The notes beneath the pieces are model-generated. The model was given only the letters and a program-made list of their open reading frames with translations, was not told the origin of the DNA and ran no database searches. A stretch of DNA of 64,000 nt from NCBI GenBank assembly GCA_014361195.1, contig JACIWA010000001.1, forward strand, positions 1 to 64,000, read 5' to 3'. A program made the translations under genes and the position numbers. Within the stretch, counting starts at the first letter, position 1, and each line of letters begins with the position of its first letter. This document shows positions 26,333 to 37,800 of this stretch, in pieces. The stretch comes from Thermoplasmatales archaeon (GTDB lineage Archaea; Thermoplasmatota; E2; UBA202; JdFR-43).

Positions 26333-28219
26333 ATGTTGCCAATAGATGAATGGATAGAAAGCAAAAATTTTAACACAACCGCAGAAATAAGCATTCCAAA
26401 ATTGCTTATAGAACAGGTAATAGGGCAGGATCATGTAGTAGAAGTAGTGAGGCAGGCAGCTCGCCAGAAAAGACATATAATGCTTATTGGTGAGCCAGGA
26501 ACAGGTAAGTCAATGCTCGCAAGAGCGATGACCGAATTTTTACCAAAAGAAGAGCTAGAAGATATTTTAGTATATCCAAATAAAGATGACCCAAATACTC
26601 CCCTTATAAGAGTTGTTCCCGCTGAAAAAGGAAAGGAAATTGTAGAAAAAATGAAAATAGAAGCGAGGAGGAGGGAGCAACAGCAGAGCCAATTTGTTAC
26701 AATTATTGTATCTTTCATAATAATTCTCTCCATATTTGGAGCAATATACTATGATTTAACGCTTGCATTTTTTGGATTGATAGCAGCTGCAATGATTTAT
26801 CTTATAGCGGGGAGGGGAAGCATTATTCAAAGGAGAGAGGAGGCAAATATACCAAAAATACTTGTTTCCCACACAAAAGATGATACCCCTCCATTCATTG
26901 ATGCAACCGCCGCCCATTCTGGCGCCCTGCTGGGAGATGTGCGCCACGACCCATTTCAGGCGGGAGGGCTTGAAACTCCTCCTCACCTCAGAGTTGAGGC
27001 GGGAGCAATTCATAGAGCGCATAAAGGAGTGCTTTATATTGATGAAATAAACACGCTTAGCCTTCAATCCCAACAGCATTTACTCACCGCCATCCAGGAG
27101 AAGAAATTTTCAATAACAGGACAATCTGAAAGAAGTGCGGGAGCAATGGTAAAAACCGAGTCTGTTCCCTGTGATTTTATTCTCGTATGTGCTGGAAATC
27201 TTGATGCAGTTGCTGGTATGCATCCTGCTTTGAGGAGTAGAATAAGGGGCTACGGATATGAAGTTTATATGAACAATGTGATGGATGATAATGAAGAAAA
27301 CAGGGAAAAACTCATAAGATTTGTGGCTCAGGAAGTAGCTAAGGATGGAAAAATACCTCATTTTGACAAAAAAGCGGTCGCTGAGATAATAAGAGAAGCA
27401 CAGAGGAGAGCGGGGCAGAAAGGAAAATTATCTCTAAGGCTTCGTGAATTAGGAGGACTTATAAGAGTTGCGGGGGATATTGCAATAAAAGAAGGAAAAA
27501 ATGTTGTTACACAGGAGCATGTCCTTAAAGCAAAGGAAATTGCAAGGAGCCTCGAACAGCAGGTTGCAGATCGCTATATAGAGAAGAAGAAAACATATAA
27601 ATATTTTGAAACAGAAGGAGCAAAAATTGGAACAGTTAATGGGCTTGCGGTTATGTCAGCGGATCCTTCAATGAGTGAATATTCTGGCTTAATTCTTCCT
27701 ATAGCTGCAGAAGTAACTCCCGCTGGCTCGCAGGCGGAAGGAAAGGTGGTTGCAACTGGCAAGCTGGGAATAATAGCAAGGGAAGCGGTTCAAAATGTTT
27801 CCGCAATAATAAAGAAATACATAGGCGAGGATATATCTAAGAAGGATATTCATATTCAGTTTATAGGGACATATGAAGGCGTTGAAGGCGATTCCGCTTC
27901 AATATCAGTTGCCACTGCGGTTATTTCTGCAATGGAAAGAGTTCCAGTTAGCCAGGAAGTTGCAATGACTGGGTCATTGAGCATTCATGGAACAGTATTG
28001 CCAGTAGGAGGAGTAACCGCAAAAATAGAAGCTGCTGCAAAAGCGGGAATAAAAAAAGTTATAATACCAAAGGCAAACTTGCAGGATGTTCTGATTGAGG
28101 ATAAATACAAAGATATGATAGAAATCATACCTGTATCAACACTTAAAGAAGTGCTTGAGCATGCTCTCGTCGGAAAAAAGAAAAAAGATTTGATAAAGAA
28201 ACTTGCTTCCTTAGAGTAA
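26333..28219 (+). CDS. lonB: Membrane-anchored ATP-dependent protease LonB
   Basis: A 628-residue archaeal LonB. The AAA+ domain has Walker [15 protein letters not shown] (near residue 53) and Walker [13 protein letters not shown]. Between the Walker A and B regions is the LonB-specific insertion with two membrane helices ([20 protein letters not shown] and a second ending in AAMIYLIAG). The C-terminal protease domain carries the catalytic Ser near 519 ([10 protein letters not shown]) and Lys near 562 ([11 protein letters not shown]). It degrades misfolded cytosolic and membrane proteins and is the main regulated protease of euryarchaea. Length and motifs are complete. Confidence 0.97.
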   Translation: MLPIDEWIESKNFNTTAEISIPKLLIEQVIGQDHVVEVVRQAARQKRHIMLIGEPGTGKSMLARAMTEFLPKEELEDILVYPNKDDPNTPLIRVVPAEKGKEIVEKMKIEARRREQQQSQFVTIIVSFIIILSIFGAIYYDLTLAFFGLIAAAMIYLIAGRGSIIQRREEANIPKILVSHTKDDTPPFIDATAAHSGALLGDVRHDPFQAGGLETPPHLRVEAGAIHRAHKGVLYIDEINTLSLQSQQHLLTAIQEKKFSITGQSERSAGAMVKTESVPCDFILVCAGNLDAVAGMHPALRSRIRGYGYEVYMNNVMDDNEENREKLIRFVAQEVAKDGKIPHFDKKAVAEIIREAQRRAGQKGKLSLRLRELGGLIRVAGDIAIKEGKNVVTQEHVLKAKEIARSLEQQVADRYIEKKKTYKYFETEGAKIGTVNGLAVMSADPSMSEYSGLILPIAAEVTPAGSQAEGKVVATGKLGIIAREAVQNVSAIIKKYIGEDISKKDIHIQFIGTYEGVEGDSASISVATAVISAMERVPVSQEVAMTGSLSIHGTVLPVGGVTAKIEAAAKAGIKKVIIPKANLQDVLIEDKYKDMIEIIPVSTLKEVLEHALVGKKKKDLIKKLASLE

Positions 28220-28236
28220 CTTTTATTCAAGAATAA

Positions 28237-29433
28237 TTATTCAACCCATCCCGGCCCTACCTGAGCATAAACTTTTGCTATATTTATTGCAAATTCAACA
28301 TCATTAAATCTAAACTCTCCAGAGCTTTCAATATATTCATATTCAATTCCACTTTCATTAAATGTTTTATTTAAAAATCTATTCCATGAATAGTTATAAT
28401 TGCTTTCAACCTTTATTGTCACATTTCCAAAATATTTATAGCTTGCGGAACTTGAATAATTTACCCTCACAAGATATGTTCCATAGCCCGCCACCCCCGC
28501 CTTCCCTGGCATTGCAATAACATCAATTAATGTAAGATTAACTATGCGGGATGAATTCTCTATCTCCAAGGAAGGAGGGAATAGAATTGTGTTTCCATCA
28601 TGCTGGCTCAAGAAAACTGCCCCTCCTTCATATACGTAGCTCTGGTCAACAAAATAGGCATTATCCGCTTTATATATTATTGTTCCAAGAGGGAAAGATA
28701 ATTTCTTATTTTCTGTAATATATCCTTCATAGATAATGCAAAAGTTGCCATTTGAAACCGAAAATGTTGCATTAAATGGCCTCGCCATATAGGGGAAAAC
28801 TTTTTTTGAAAATGCGTAGTTTTCATTCATTAAATCTATAAAGAATGAGCTTCCTATATCAAGCCCAGAAAATATTGTTTGGTTCAAAATTATTTCATTT
28901 CCTCCTTTTACTGTTAAATTTATTCTGCAATAATCACCATATTCATCTACCTTTATGGATATGGATGAATTGTCTGAAAATGAAATATTGTAATAGTCTC
29001 CGATATTGAGTTTGTTTATATTCAATTCCAGGGATTTTACTGAAATTATATTTGATAGAGTTCCATTGCCATATGTTACATTTTTTTCTTCATATCCATA
29101 ACCATTTATTTCTAACACGAAAGTAAAATTACTGCCATGGCTTGATAAAATTTGTAAAGAGTCAAAGGAGCGGGAGGAAAGAAAATATGGCAATTCTTTG
29201 CTTCCTAGAGTAATTGAATTTGTTATAGGCGAGGAAATTTTTCCTATTGAGATTAAATCAACTGCATATTTCAGATTTGCAAATTGATTTGTAACAACAT
29301 CCATATGCTCCGCTTCTCTTTCCTCCATCCATCTTGGCACATAGTGGAGCTGGATAACTGCGAGAACTGAAACTAATAAAACAACAACGAGTATTGCAAC
29401 AACGACTCCTACCTGTCCCTTATTTTGCATCAT
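28237..29433 (-). CDS. Pilin-like exported protein, last gene of the surface operon
   Basis: A 398-residue protein whose N-terminus (KGQVGVVVAILVVVLLVSV) looks like an archaeal type IV pilin-type signal: a short basic stretch, a KG junction, then an uninterrupted hydrophobic helix. The rest is beta-rich and Asn/Ser-rich, with many potential N-glycosylation sites and no recognised domain. Related short pilin-like proteins are common next to archaeal surface genes. It lies 19 bases after the cohesin gene, with an AGGTGA ribosome-binding sequence. It is convergent with lonB. It may be processed by a prepilin peptidase and join the same surface structure; this is inferred from the operon. Confidence 0.65.
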   Translation of the reverse strand: MMQNKGQVGVVVAILVVVLLVSVLAVIQLHYVPRWMEEREAEHMDVVTNQFANLKYAVDLISIGKISSPITNSITLGSKELPYFLSSRSFDSLQILSSHGSNFTFVLEINGYGYEEKNVTYGNGTLSNIISVKSLELNINKLNIGDYYNISFSDNSSISIKVDEYGDYCRINLTVKGGNEIILNQTIFSGLDIGSSFFIDLMNENYAFSKKVFPYMARPFNATFSVSNGNFCIIYEGYITENKKLSFPLGTIIYKADNAYFVDQSYVYEGGAVFLSQHDGNTILFPPSLEIENSSRIVNLTLIDVIAMPGKAGVAGYGTYLVRVNYSSSASYKYFGNVTIKVESNYNYSWNRFLNKTFNESGIEYEYIESSGEFRFNDVEFAINIAKVYAQVGPGWVE

Positions 29434-29452
29434 TTGATATATTCACCTTTTA

Positions 29453-32413
29453 TTAAATAACTTTGCGATATTTTCTGATTATAAGTATTACTATTGCTGA
29501 TATTGCCAGTCCTAAAATTATATATGGATAGATGGGCTTTTTCTCTATCTTTACTATTTCTATTTTTACATAATCTTCTTCACTATAATCAATTCCATCA
29601 AAGCTTCTTACATAAATTAAATGCTCCCCTTCCGCAAACTCGCTGATATTTAGCAAATAACTCCATGAAATTTTACCTTCAGCATCCTGCCAATGCCCAC
29701 TATCAACTCTTATTTCCACCTTTTGTATTGTTTCATTTCCATCTTCATCGCTTGCAAATCCCTGAATAATTATATTTTCGGATGTTTTTGTGCCATTTTC
29801 TGGGCTAATAATTTTTATAATTGGTTTATGATTTTGAATTACCTTTATCATTACACTTGATTCCGCTTTTGCTCCTTTATCATCAGTAACAGTCAATTTT
29901 GCAGTATAATTTCCAGTATTATTATAAGAATGCTGCTTTGTTGAAGGAGGGGAGCCAGAGCCATTATATTCTGTAATTCCATCATTATCTATATCAAGCT
30001 CCCAGTAAGCTATGTAGCCATCTTCATCACTTGCATTAATTATGAAATTAACCACAAGAGGAGCATATCCCTCGCTGATATTTACTTGAAGTGAGCATTT
30101 TGGTGGTTTATTTTCTGGAGGAGGTGGAAAAGGAGGAGATGGAGGTGGAGAAGGAGGAGAAGGTGGAGTATATACAATAGTTGTAAATATCCATGTGTCA
30201 GATGAATTTTCATATTGTCCATCACTTGCAACTATTCTCCAATAGTATGTAGTGGAATAAGCTAACTGCAAGGTATAGGTTGTTGAATTAGTTGTTGCTA
30301 ATTTTGGTGGATCTGGTGATTTTCCAAGATAAACATCATAAGTTAAAGCGGATCCATCTGGATCAGAGCAACTCCATGAGAGAGTTAATGTTATGGCAAC
30401 ATCTGTTGCCCCATTTGTTGGATATATCAATGCTGGCTTATTTGGAGGATGATTTACAAGAGATTTAGTTGTAAATCTCCATATATCAGATGAAGTTTCT
30501 GCTATGCTATCATTTGCAATTGCATACCATTCATATGTTGTGTTATAAGCCAAATTATACCATGTTATTGAAGTATCTGTATTATTTGCAACATTTGTTT
30601 TTGTTCCTATTAATTGCCATGTTACATTTCCTAATTTACGGCCATAGAAACTAACATTCATCAAATTTCCATCTATATCAACAACATGAACAGTAAGATT
30701 TGCATTTGTGCTTAAATTTAGAGAGTTATTTGCTGGAGTCACTAGCAAAGGCTTGTTTGGCACATCATTTACCGGTGTTATATTGATATAAACTGTTGCA
30801 ACATTTGAGTAATCTTTTCCATCATATGCTTTGTATTTGAATGAATCTGTTCCATGATAATTTAGAAATGGTGTATAGATGAATGAACCATTTGAATTCA
30901 ATGTTAAGCTTCCATGGATTGGATTGCTTACAAGAATTGCAGCTAAAGTATCATTATCAGCATCGCTATCATTTGATAATATTCCAGGAGCATTTACAAT
31001 TAAAGCAATATCTTCATCTGTGCTATAATAATCATCATTTGCAATGGGTGGATTATTTAATTTACTAACATTTATTTGCTTTAATATGCTACTTTTTGTC
31101 CCTAAATTATCTGTAACTGTTAGATTTACATCATATGTTCCAACACTACTATATTGATGAGTTGTATTTTCTTCATAAGCAAAGCTTCCATCTCCAAAAT
31201 TCCATGTCCAATTTACTATGTTTCCATCTACATCATAAGAAGTGCTGTTGAAATAGATTGTTTGCCCTATAACTGGATTTAGTGGTTCATATATAAAGTT
31301 TGCAACAGGAGCATCATTTATGCTATTTATTGTAATATGAACTGTTGCAATGTTTGAATAATCTTTTCCATCATATGCTTGATATGTGAATGAATCTGAG
31401 CCATGGTAGTTTGCTTGAGGCACATAAACAAATGAGCCATCTTCATTTAGTGTTAATGTTCCATGAGATGGATTGCTTACTAAAACAGCAGTTAAAGTAT
31501 CTCCGTCTGCATCATAATCATTTTCTAATACTCCAGGTGCCTCTATAATTAAAGAAATATCTTCATCTGTTGTGTAATAATCATCAATTGCAACAGGTGA
31601 GGAAGAACTTATCAAAATTGTTTTATTAACTAAATATACAAATATTTCCTCCCCGTAAAAATTACTTATTGTAACATTTGACATATTTATGCTAGTTGGC
31701 CCTAAATTTATTCCCTTAAATTTTATTTTTGCCATGCACCCGCTTCCGCTCGCATTTGTAAGAGCAACTATTTTTATTCCATCTTCAATTTCCGAAAAAT
31801 ACAAATTAACCCCGCTTCCTTCAATAGAGCCATTTTCAATTTCAACAAATTCAACAAAATATTTATCAAAAAGAAGATCAAAGGTTATTGCATTCAAAAA
31901 GCTCACATTCGAAATATTAAGAAAAGCATAAAATTCCCCGCTCGCTCTGTCGGGTGCCTCCACCCGCAGGCAAGTGGAAGTGGAAACTATTTTCATTCCA
32001 TTCCATGAAATGTTTATTTCATTTCCATCAATGTCGCTTATGTTGCCCTGAATTGAGATATATGAAGAGCCATTGGTTAAGCTTTTAAATTTTATTTTTG
32101 TGAGATAGCCAGAGCCATTTACAGCATTAAGAGCCATAATATCATTTACAATTTTTATCTCCCCTTCTTTTAAGGAATAAATGCAAGGAATTTCAGTCCC
32201 ATTTATACTTCCATTTTCTAATGATTCAAACATGAAAATTGATGAATTATAAAATATGGAGTAGTCCGCTGAATTAAACCACCCAACATTTTCAACATTT
32301 ACATATATAAAGAAGCTATCTTCAACTAAAACCACTGGAGGGGCGGATATAAATACATATCCTCTTGCAAGAATTGGAATAAAAAGCAGAGCAAGAAAGA
32401 TTATTTTCTTCAT
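29453..32413 (-). CDS. Membrane-anchored scaffold with two cohesin-like modules
   Basis: A 986-residue protein. After a signal peptide, residues about 20-145 and 150-270 are two cohesin-like beta-sandwich modules (ADYSIFYNSSIFMFES..., GSGYLTKIKFKSLTNGSSYI; then ITFDLLFDKYFVEFVEIENG, MAKIKFKGINLGPTSINM). Next come a VCBS/cadherin-like domain (DDYYTTDEDISLIIEAPG), a PKD domain (WNFGDGSFAYEENTTH), a second VCBS-like domain, two fibronectin type III-like domains, a proline-rich linker, another PKD and an Ig-like domain. A C-terminal membrane helix (PYIILGLAISAIVILII) with a basic tail anchors it. It overlaps the upstream dockerin gene by 4 bases (ATGA). The inferred role is to display dockerin-bearing proteins on the cell surface. 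Confidence 0.82.
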   Translation of the reverse strand: MKKIIFLALLFIPILARGYVFISAPPVVLVEDSFFIYVNVENVGWFNSADYSIFYNSSIFMFESLENGSINGTEIPCIYSLKEGEIKIVNDIMALNAVNGSGYLTKIKFKSLTNGSSYISIQGNISDIDGNEINISWNGMKIVSTSTCLRVEAPDRASGEFYAFLNISNVSFLNAITFDLLFDKYFVEFVEIENGSIEGSGVNLYFSEIEDGIKIVALTNASGSGCMAKIKFKGINLGPTSINMSNVTISNFYGEEIFVYLVNKTILISSSSPVAIDDYYTTDEDISLIIEAPGVLENDYDADGDTLTAVLVSNPSHGTLTLNEDGSFVYVPQANYHGSDSFTYQAYDGKDYSNIATVHITINSINDAPVANFIYEPLNPVIGQTIYFNSTSYDVDGNIVNWTWNFGDGSFAYEENTTHQYSSVGTYDVNLTVTDNLGTKSSILKQINVSKLNNPPIANDDYYSTDEDIALIVNAPGILSNDSDADNDTLAAILVSNPIHGSLTLNSNGSFIYTPFLNYHGTDSFKYKAYDGKDYSNVATVYINITPVNDVPNKPLLVTPANNSLNLSTNANLTVHVVDIDGNLMNVSFYGRKLGNVTWQLIGTKTNVANNTDTSITWYNLAYNTTYEWYAIANDSIAETSSDIWRFTTKSLVNHPPNKPALIYPTNGATDVAITLTLSWSCSDPDGSALTYDVYLGKSPDPPKLATTNSTTYTLQLAYSTTYYWRIVASDGQYENSSDTWIFTTIVYTPPSPPSPPPSPPFPPPPENKPPKCSLQVNISEGYAPLVVNFIINASDEDGYIAYWELDIDNDGITEYNGSGSPPSTKQHSYNNTGNYTAKLTVTDDKGAKAESSVMIKVIQNHKPIIKIISPENGTKTSENIIIQGFASDEDGNETIQKVEIRVDSGHWQDAEGKISWSYLLNISEFAEGEHLIYVRSFDGIDYSEEDYVKIEIVKIEKKPIYPYIILGLAISAIVILIIRKYRKVI

Positions 32414-34884
32414 TTTCCCAATATCTTATTTATCAGCAGTTGCAAGTCCTCCAAATCTACTGTTCCATCTAAATTTAAGTCAGCTGGCGGGGTTTTTTCA
32501 TCCAGCAGTGCAATTATCCTTCTTATTTTTGTTATATCAAGTGCATTTATTTTTCCATCCATATTTGCATCTCCTCTTGAAAAAACATTTATTATCTTTT
32601 CTTTTGAAGCACTTTCCCCATATATATCAGTTACTGTAAGAGTTACAATATAACTCCCAGCCTTATCATATACATGGCTTGCATTTTTTTCATAACTGAA
32701 ACTTCCATCTCCGAAATCCCATAGCCATGAAATTATTTCTCCAGAAGAAGAATCATTGAAATATGCTATCTCTTTTTCAAATACAAAAGAATTTGTAAAA
32801 TTTGCTTCAATAGCACTCTTTGTGCTGAAATAATAAATTTCTGATGAAATATTTGCCTTTCCATCACTTACTTCCGCATACCATGAATAATTTTTTCCAT
32901 GTTCGAGAGTTAAATTAATGCTAACCACTCCATTTCTAGAGCTTATAACAAAAACATTCCCATTTAAATAGAATTTTACGCTCATCACATCATTGTCTTC
33001 ATCATATATCTCTGCCATTAGAGAAGTCCTTACATCAACCACTGAGCCATTTTCAGGATAAATGATAGTTATGCTTGGCTCATGATTTTCTTTTTCAGGA
33101 GTTGAGAAATTCTTTCTTTCTCCATATGCTATTCCTCCATCTGAACCAACCGCAATTGCTCTGTAAGAATAATTTCTACCGCTTTCAAGCCCCTCAACTG
33201 TACAATTTACCACTCCATCTTCTTCAACAAGCATAACCTCAGATGTAATATTTTTTCCATTCCCTACCTCAAACCACAGATAACAGAATTCATTGCTACC
33301 AAGCGAAACATTACACTCAAGCTTAACACTGTTGAATGAAGGAATTGCGGAACTCTCGCCAAGCACTGGAGCAAGAGGCGCAGAGCTTGTTAAAAAGGAG
33401 AGATTTGTTCCATATGAAATTCCTTGGCTATTCCTTACAACCGCCCTGTAATAATATCTTGTATTCTCTTCTAAGCCAGATATAGTTTCCTCAAAAATTC
33501 CTGGTAAGCTCATCATTTTTTCATCTGTTCTATAAATTGTTTCATTTCCTTCTTTCCAGTATTCGAAGCATACATAGCATGCCTCCCCTCCTGTATCAAC
33601 CAGGTTTGCCCTCAATATTATTGCATAATTTGCAAAAGAAGTTTCAATGCTTGCTTTTGTAGAATTTGTTTTAAATGTTTTATCCATTCCATAAGAAATT
33701 CCCTTGCTATTTTTTGCAACCGCTCTGAAATGATATGTTTTTCCAGATGTTAAATTTTCAATTTTAATTGAAAATTCTTCATTTTTATTTATTGTTAAAA
33801 TGCCCGTAGCAAATCCATATGAAGTTGTTTCTCCATATTCAAACCATACCTGGCAGTATTCATCCCCCCCTCTATCATCCAGTTTTCCTTTAAGATATGC
33901 GGAATTGCTCGTTATATTTTCAGCTGAAAGAGTTGAAACAGATGGAAGAATAACTTTAGTTGTGAAATTTTTTTCCTCTCCATATGCAATACCCTGTAAA
34001 TTTTTTGCAACCGCTCTGAAATAATATGTTTTATTCACTTCCAGCCCGCTTATCTTTGAAGAGAATGAGGAAGGAGATGTTTTTACAATATGAGAAGTGT
34101 TATATCTGTAATCTTCAATTTTATCATGCGGGGCATCATCATAAACAAACCACACCTCGCAACTGCTCGCCCCCACCTTGCTCAAATAGCCATTTAAATT
34201 TGCCTGATTATATGAAACATCGCTTGCATCATTTGTTGCTACCTCTGGAGGAGATGGAGATGTTTTAAATGTGACATCGTTTCCATAAAATGTTTTTCTT
34301 GAGTTTTTTGCAACAACCCTGAAATGGTAAGTGGTGTCTGGTTTAAGTCCGCTCAATGTTGCGGAGAAATTTGCTGGGCCATAATAAGTGTTTTTAGTTG
34401 TTGAATTTCCATAAGAAATTGTTTCTCCATATTCAAACCATACTTGGCAGGAAGTATCGTTTAAATGAATCAACTCTCCATTGATTTTTGCTGAAGAGCT
34501 TGTTATATTTTCCGCACTCAATGTTTTTGCATATGGCACACCAACAAGGTTAAAGCTAACATTTTTTGAAGTAAGAGATAAATCAAGCACAAATGTTCTG
34601 TTGTTATCTTCATTATTGTAATAGCAATATACTTCTATAGTATCACCACTCTGGCATTCTGGTAAATTGCTGAGATCAGCCTGATAATATCCTTGCTCAT
34701 TTGTATAAACAACTATTTGTGTTAATCTTGTTAAATCCTTTATAATTACTTGAGCTCCGGAAACAGCATTTCCTTTCGAATCCTTTATGTAGCCATATAC
34801 TGGGAATGGCTGGTCCAATCCAACGCTACTCATTGCGGTCATTATCATCAAAAAACACACTACTATACTTTTTATTTTTCTCAT
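32410..34884 (-). CDS. Secreted dockerin-containing repeat protein
   Basis: An 824-residue protein. A signal peptide is followed by a carboxypeptidase-regulatory-like beta domain (VYGYIKDSKGNAVSGAQVII). Five or so fibronectin-like repeats follow, marked by LSAENITSSSAKINGEL, VWFEYGETISYGNST and GLKPDTTYHFRVVAKNS. Then an Ig-like segment and one PKD domain (WLWDFGDGSFSYEKNASH). The C-terminal 55 residues are a dockerin: two EF-hand-like calcium loops (RGDANMDGKINALDITKI and DLNLDGTVDLEDLQLL), each followed by a helix. It has no membrane anchor, so it should depend on a cohesin for attachment; the cohesin protein is the next gene. It overlaps both neighbours by ATGA. Confidence 0.88.
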   Translation of the reverse strand: MRKIKSIVVCFLMIMTAMSSVGLDQPFPVYGYIKDSKGNAVSGAQVIIKDLTRLTQIVVYTNEQGYYQADLSNLPECQSGDTIEVYCYYNNEDNNRTFVLDLSLTSKNVSFNLVGVPYAKTLSAENITSSSAKINGELIHLNDTSCQVWFEYGETISYGNSTTKNTYYGPANFSATLSGLKPDTTYHFRVVAKNSRKTFYGNDVTFKTSPSPPEVATNDASDVSYNQANLNGYLSKVGASSCEVWFVYDDAPHDKIEDYRYNTSHIVKTSPSSFSSKISGLEVNKTYYFRAVAKNLQGIAYGEEKNFTTKVILPSVSTLSAENITSNSAYLKGKLDDRGGDEYCQVWFEYGETTSYGFATGILTINKNEEFSIKIENLTSGKTYHFRAVAKNSKGISYGMDKTFKTNSTKASIETSFANYAIILRANLVDTGGEACYVCFEYWKEGNETIYRTDEKMMSLPGIFEETISGLEENTRYYYRAVVRNSQGISYGTNLSFLTSSAPLAPVLGESSAIPSFNSVKLECNVSLGSNEFCYLWFEVGNGKNITSEVMLVEEDGVVNCTVEGLESGRNYSYRAIAVGSDGGIAYGERKNFSTPEKENHEPSITIIYPENGSVVDVRTSLMAEIYDEDNDVMSVKFYLNGNVFVISSRNGVVSINLTLEHGKNYSWYAEVSDGKANISSEIYYFSTKSAIEANFTNSFVFEKEIAYFNDSSSGEIISWLWDFGDGSFSYEKNASHVYDKAGSYIVTLTVTDIYGESASKEKIINVFSRGDANMDGKINALDITKIRRIIALLDEKTPPADLNLDGTVDLEDLQLLINKILGK

Positions 34885-37800
34885 TTTCTCACCTCAATTA
34901 AAAATTCACCACTTTTCTCAACTCTTAAAACAACCGCATCTCCTGGATAAACCATAAAATCATAAGAAGGAGGAGAGATTCCAACTACATAGCTATCAAA
35001 ACCTCCTTTGCTAACATTCCATTTAGCTATTACACTTCCAACAGGCATTATATCACTCCCTATAATCTCAGCAATTTGGGAAGCATTTATGGAATAGAAA
35101 GCACTCCAACAAAAATGATTAACAACATTTTTTTCATTTTTTGTAACATTTACAAATCTATTTTCTATAGGAAAAGCTTTTTCAATAAAATATCCGCTTT
35201 TTGCCACTCTTAAAACAATTACATCATATGGAGAAACCATAAAATCATAAGAGGGAGGAGAGATTCCAACTACATAGCTATCAAAACCTCCTTTGCTAAC
35301 ATTCCATTTAGCTATTACACTTCCAACAGGCATTATATCACTCCCTATAATCTCAGCAATTTGGGAAGCATTTTTTTCTTCTCCAAACCAGGGCAAATAA
35401 TTGACAACATTTTTTTCATTTTTTACTATTTCTATTTTTGTTGCTACTTGAATTATTTTTGATACACTTGCATTTTTGCTTCCATCAGATACAATTAGAG
35501 TTACATTGTAATAGCTCCCTATTTGATAAATATGTTTTGGATTTCTTTCATAGCTAATGCTTCCATCTCCGAAATCCCATAGCCATGATGTTGTTCCCTG
35601 TGAGAGATCAACAAAAATTATTTCTTCTTTTGAGCAGGGATTTTCATTTATCACCATAAATTCCGCAAATAAAACTTCTCCTACATAAATTTCTTTTGAA
35701 ATTGTAGAATTTTTTCCTTCATTATCAATTACCTTCAAAATCACATTATATTCGCCACTTTCATTATATTTATGACTTGCATTTTTTTCATAAGCAATGC
35801 TTCCGTCTCCAAAATTCCATGTCCAATTAACAACGAACCCATCTACATCATAGCTTAGATCTATGAAAAGGACTGTTTCATTAACTTTTGGGTTTGAAGG
35901 TGTGCATTCAAAATCCGCAAATGGCTCATCATTTACTGAACTTATTGTTATATTTACCCATGCTTCATTGCTCCAAGCGTTGCTATTATCCTTTACTTTA
36001 TATTTGAATGAATCTGAGCCATGATAATTTGCGGATGGTATGTATGTTACTGTTCCATTTGCATTTACTGTTACATTTCCATAAGATGGATTTTGGGTTA
36101 TTGTTACACTGCTTGCATTTATTGTTCCATCTATATCATAATCATTTGCCAATATTGCTATTATAACAGGTGTATCTTCATCTGTTGTTGCATAATCATC
36201 AATTGCAACCGGAAAATATGTAACAATAAAATTGAATGGAGTGGTTTGATTTGTGTTATTCGATAAATCTTCTGCCAGAATATAAAAAGTATAATTTCCG
36301 CTCGATAGATTTTCTTTTATGTAAAATGTATTTCCATAATTGCTCATAATTCTTTCCACTCCATTTATATTTATCCTTACTTCTCTTACCCCTCTATTAT
36401 CAAAAACACTGCATGAGACATTTACTTCTCCAGCCTCAACAATTTCCTCAAAACCTATATTTTCTATTTCAGGAGGTAAAGTATCGACAATTTCAAATGA
36501 ATAATTTCCAGATATGTTAAAGAAGTCATTTACATCTACCGCATATATGAAAAAAGTATGCAGTCCTATATCAAACGTTGAGTTATAGTAATAAATTCCA
36601 TTTCCCTTATCATCAGTAATCCCGCTCATTGAGAAGTTCCCAAATGAAAAAACTATTTTCACTTCCTTAACCTCCACATTATCATGCACAAAACAGGAAA
36701 TATTTAATGGCAATCCATACTGCCCGCTGGCTGGAAAAGTAACATTCTCCATGCTCGGCGGCTCGGGCTGGACAATTATTGTAAAGGTTAATATCTCTGA
36801 GGTATTTGAGTTATTGCTCGCATCCTTTGTAAAGATGAAGAAGGTATGATTTCCTGGCTGATGGCATTGAATTTTGTAATAATATTTTTCTCCTGAAAGC
36901 ATGCTTTCATTTATGTAGCCCCCGTTTGGAAAAGTTATATTTATCTTTGCTTCCACTACTTCAACATCATCAAAAATGTTGCAGGAAATGTTTACTTCTT
37001 CTCCCACTTCTTGAGGATTTGGATAAGCGAATAAATTTTCTATTGAGGGAGAGGAAAAATCATTAACTGTTATTTGCTTAATTGTTGTGTTTTTTGCATA
37101 GTCATCATCATAAACAGTTAAAGTAACATTGAAAATTCCATTTCTTCTGTAAGAATGCTTTGGGTTCTTATGCTCCTCCTTTCCGCCAGATATATTTGTT
37201 CCATCTCCAAAGTCCCATTCCCATATTTTTATGCTTCCATCTAAATCATAGGATAAATCATAGAATCTAATCTCTTCCCATACTGTTGGGCTATCTGGCT
37301 CAAATGTGAAATTTACAAAAGGAATTATGTTTGAGACATTTATTTCCTTTTCAATAATTGAAAAAGCACCATCATTATCATACACAGTAAGCTTTACTTT
37401 ATATTTTCCATCATCGCTGTATCTATGCTCAACAAATTTGCCATATCCAACACTTCCATCTCCAAAATTCCATGTATAATTAACTATGTAGCCATCTATA
37501 TCATAACTATTGCTTGCATTAAAAGTAATATTATCTAAATCTGTTGGCTCCTCTGGCTGGAAAGTGAAATTTGCAGATGGAGGAAAAGCTATTATAAAAT
37601 TTTTTATTGATGACTTTCTTGAATTATTGTTAACATCTTCTGTCCATACATAATAATTATATACACCCTTTTTCTCAAAAGAAATTACAAAATAATAGGC
37701 ATTAGTTGAATTTATATTTATTAAGCTTTCATTTATATAATTTCCTTCTGGAGTAGTTATATTTATAATGGCTGAGCTGACTCCTTCCTTGTCCAGAATA

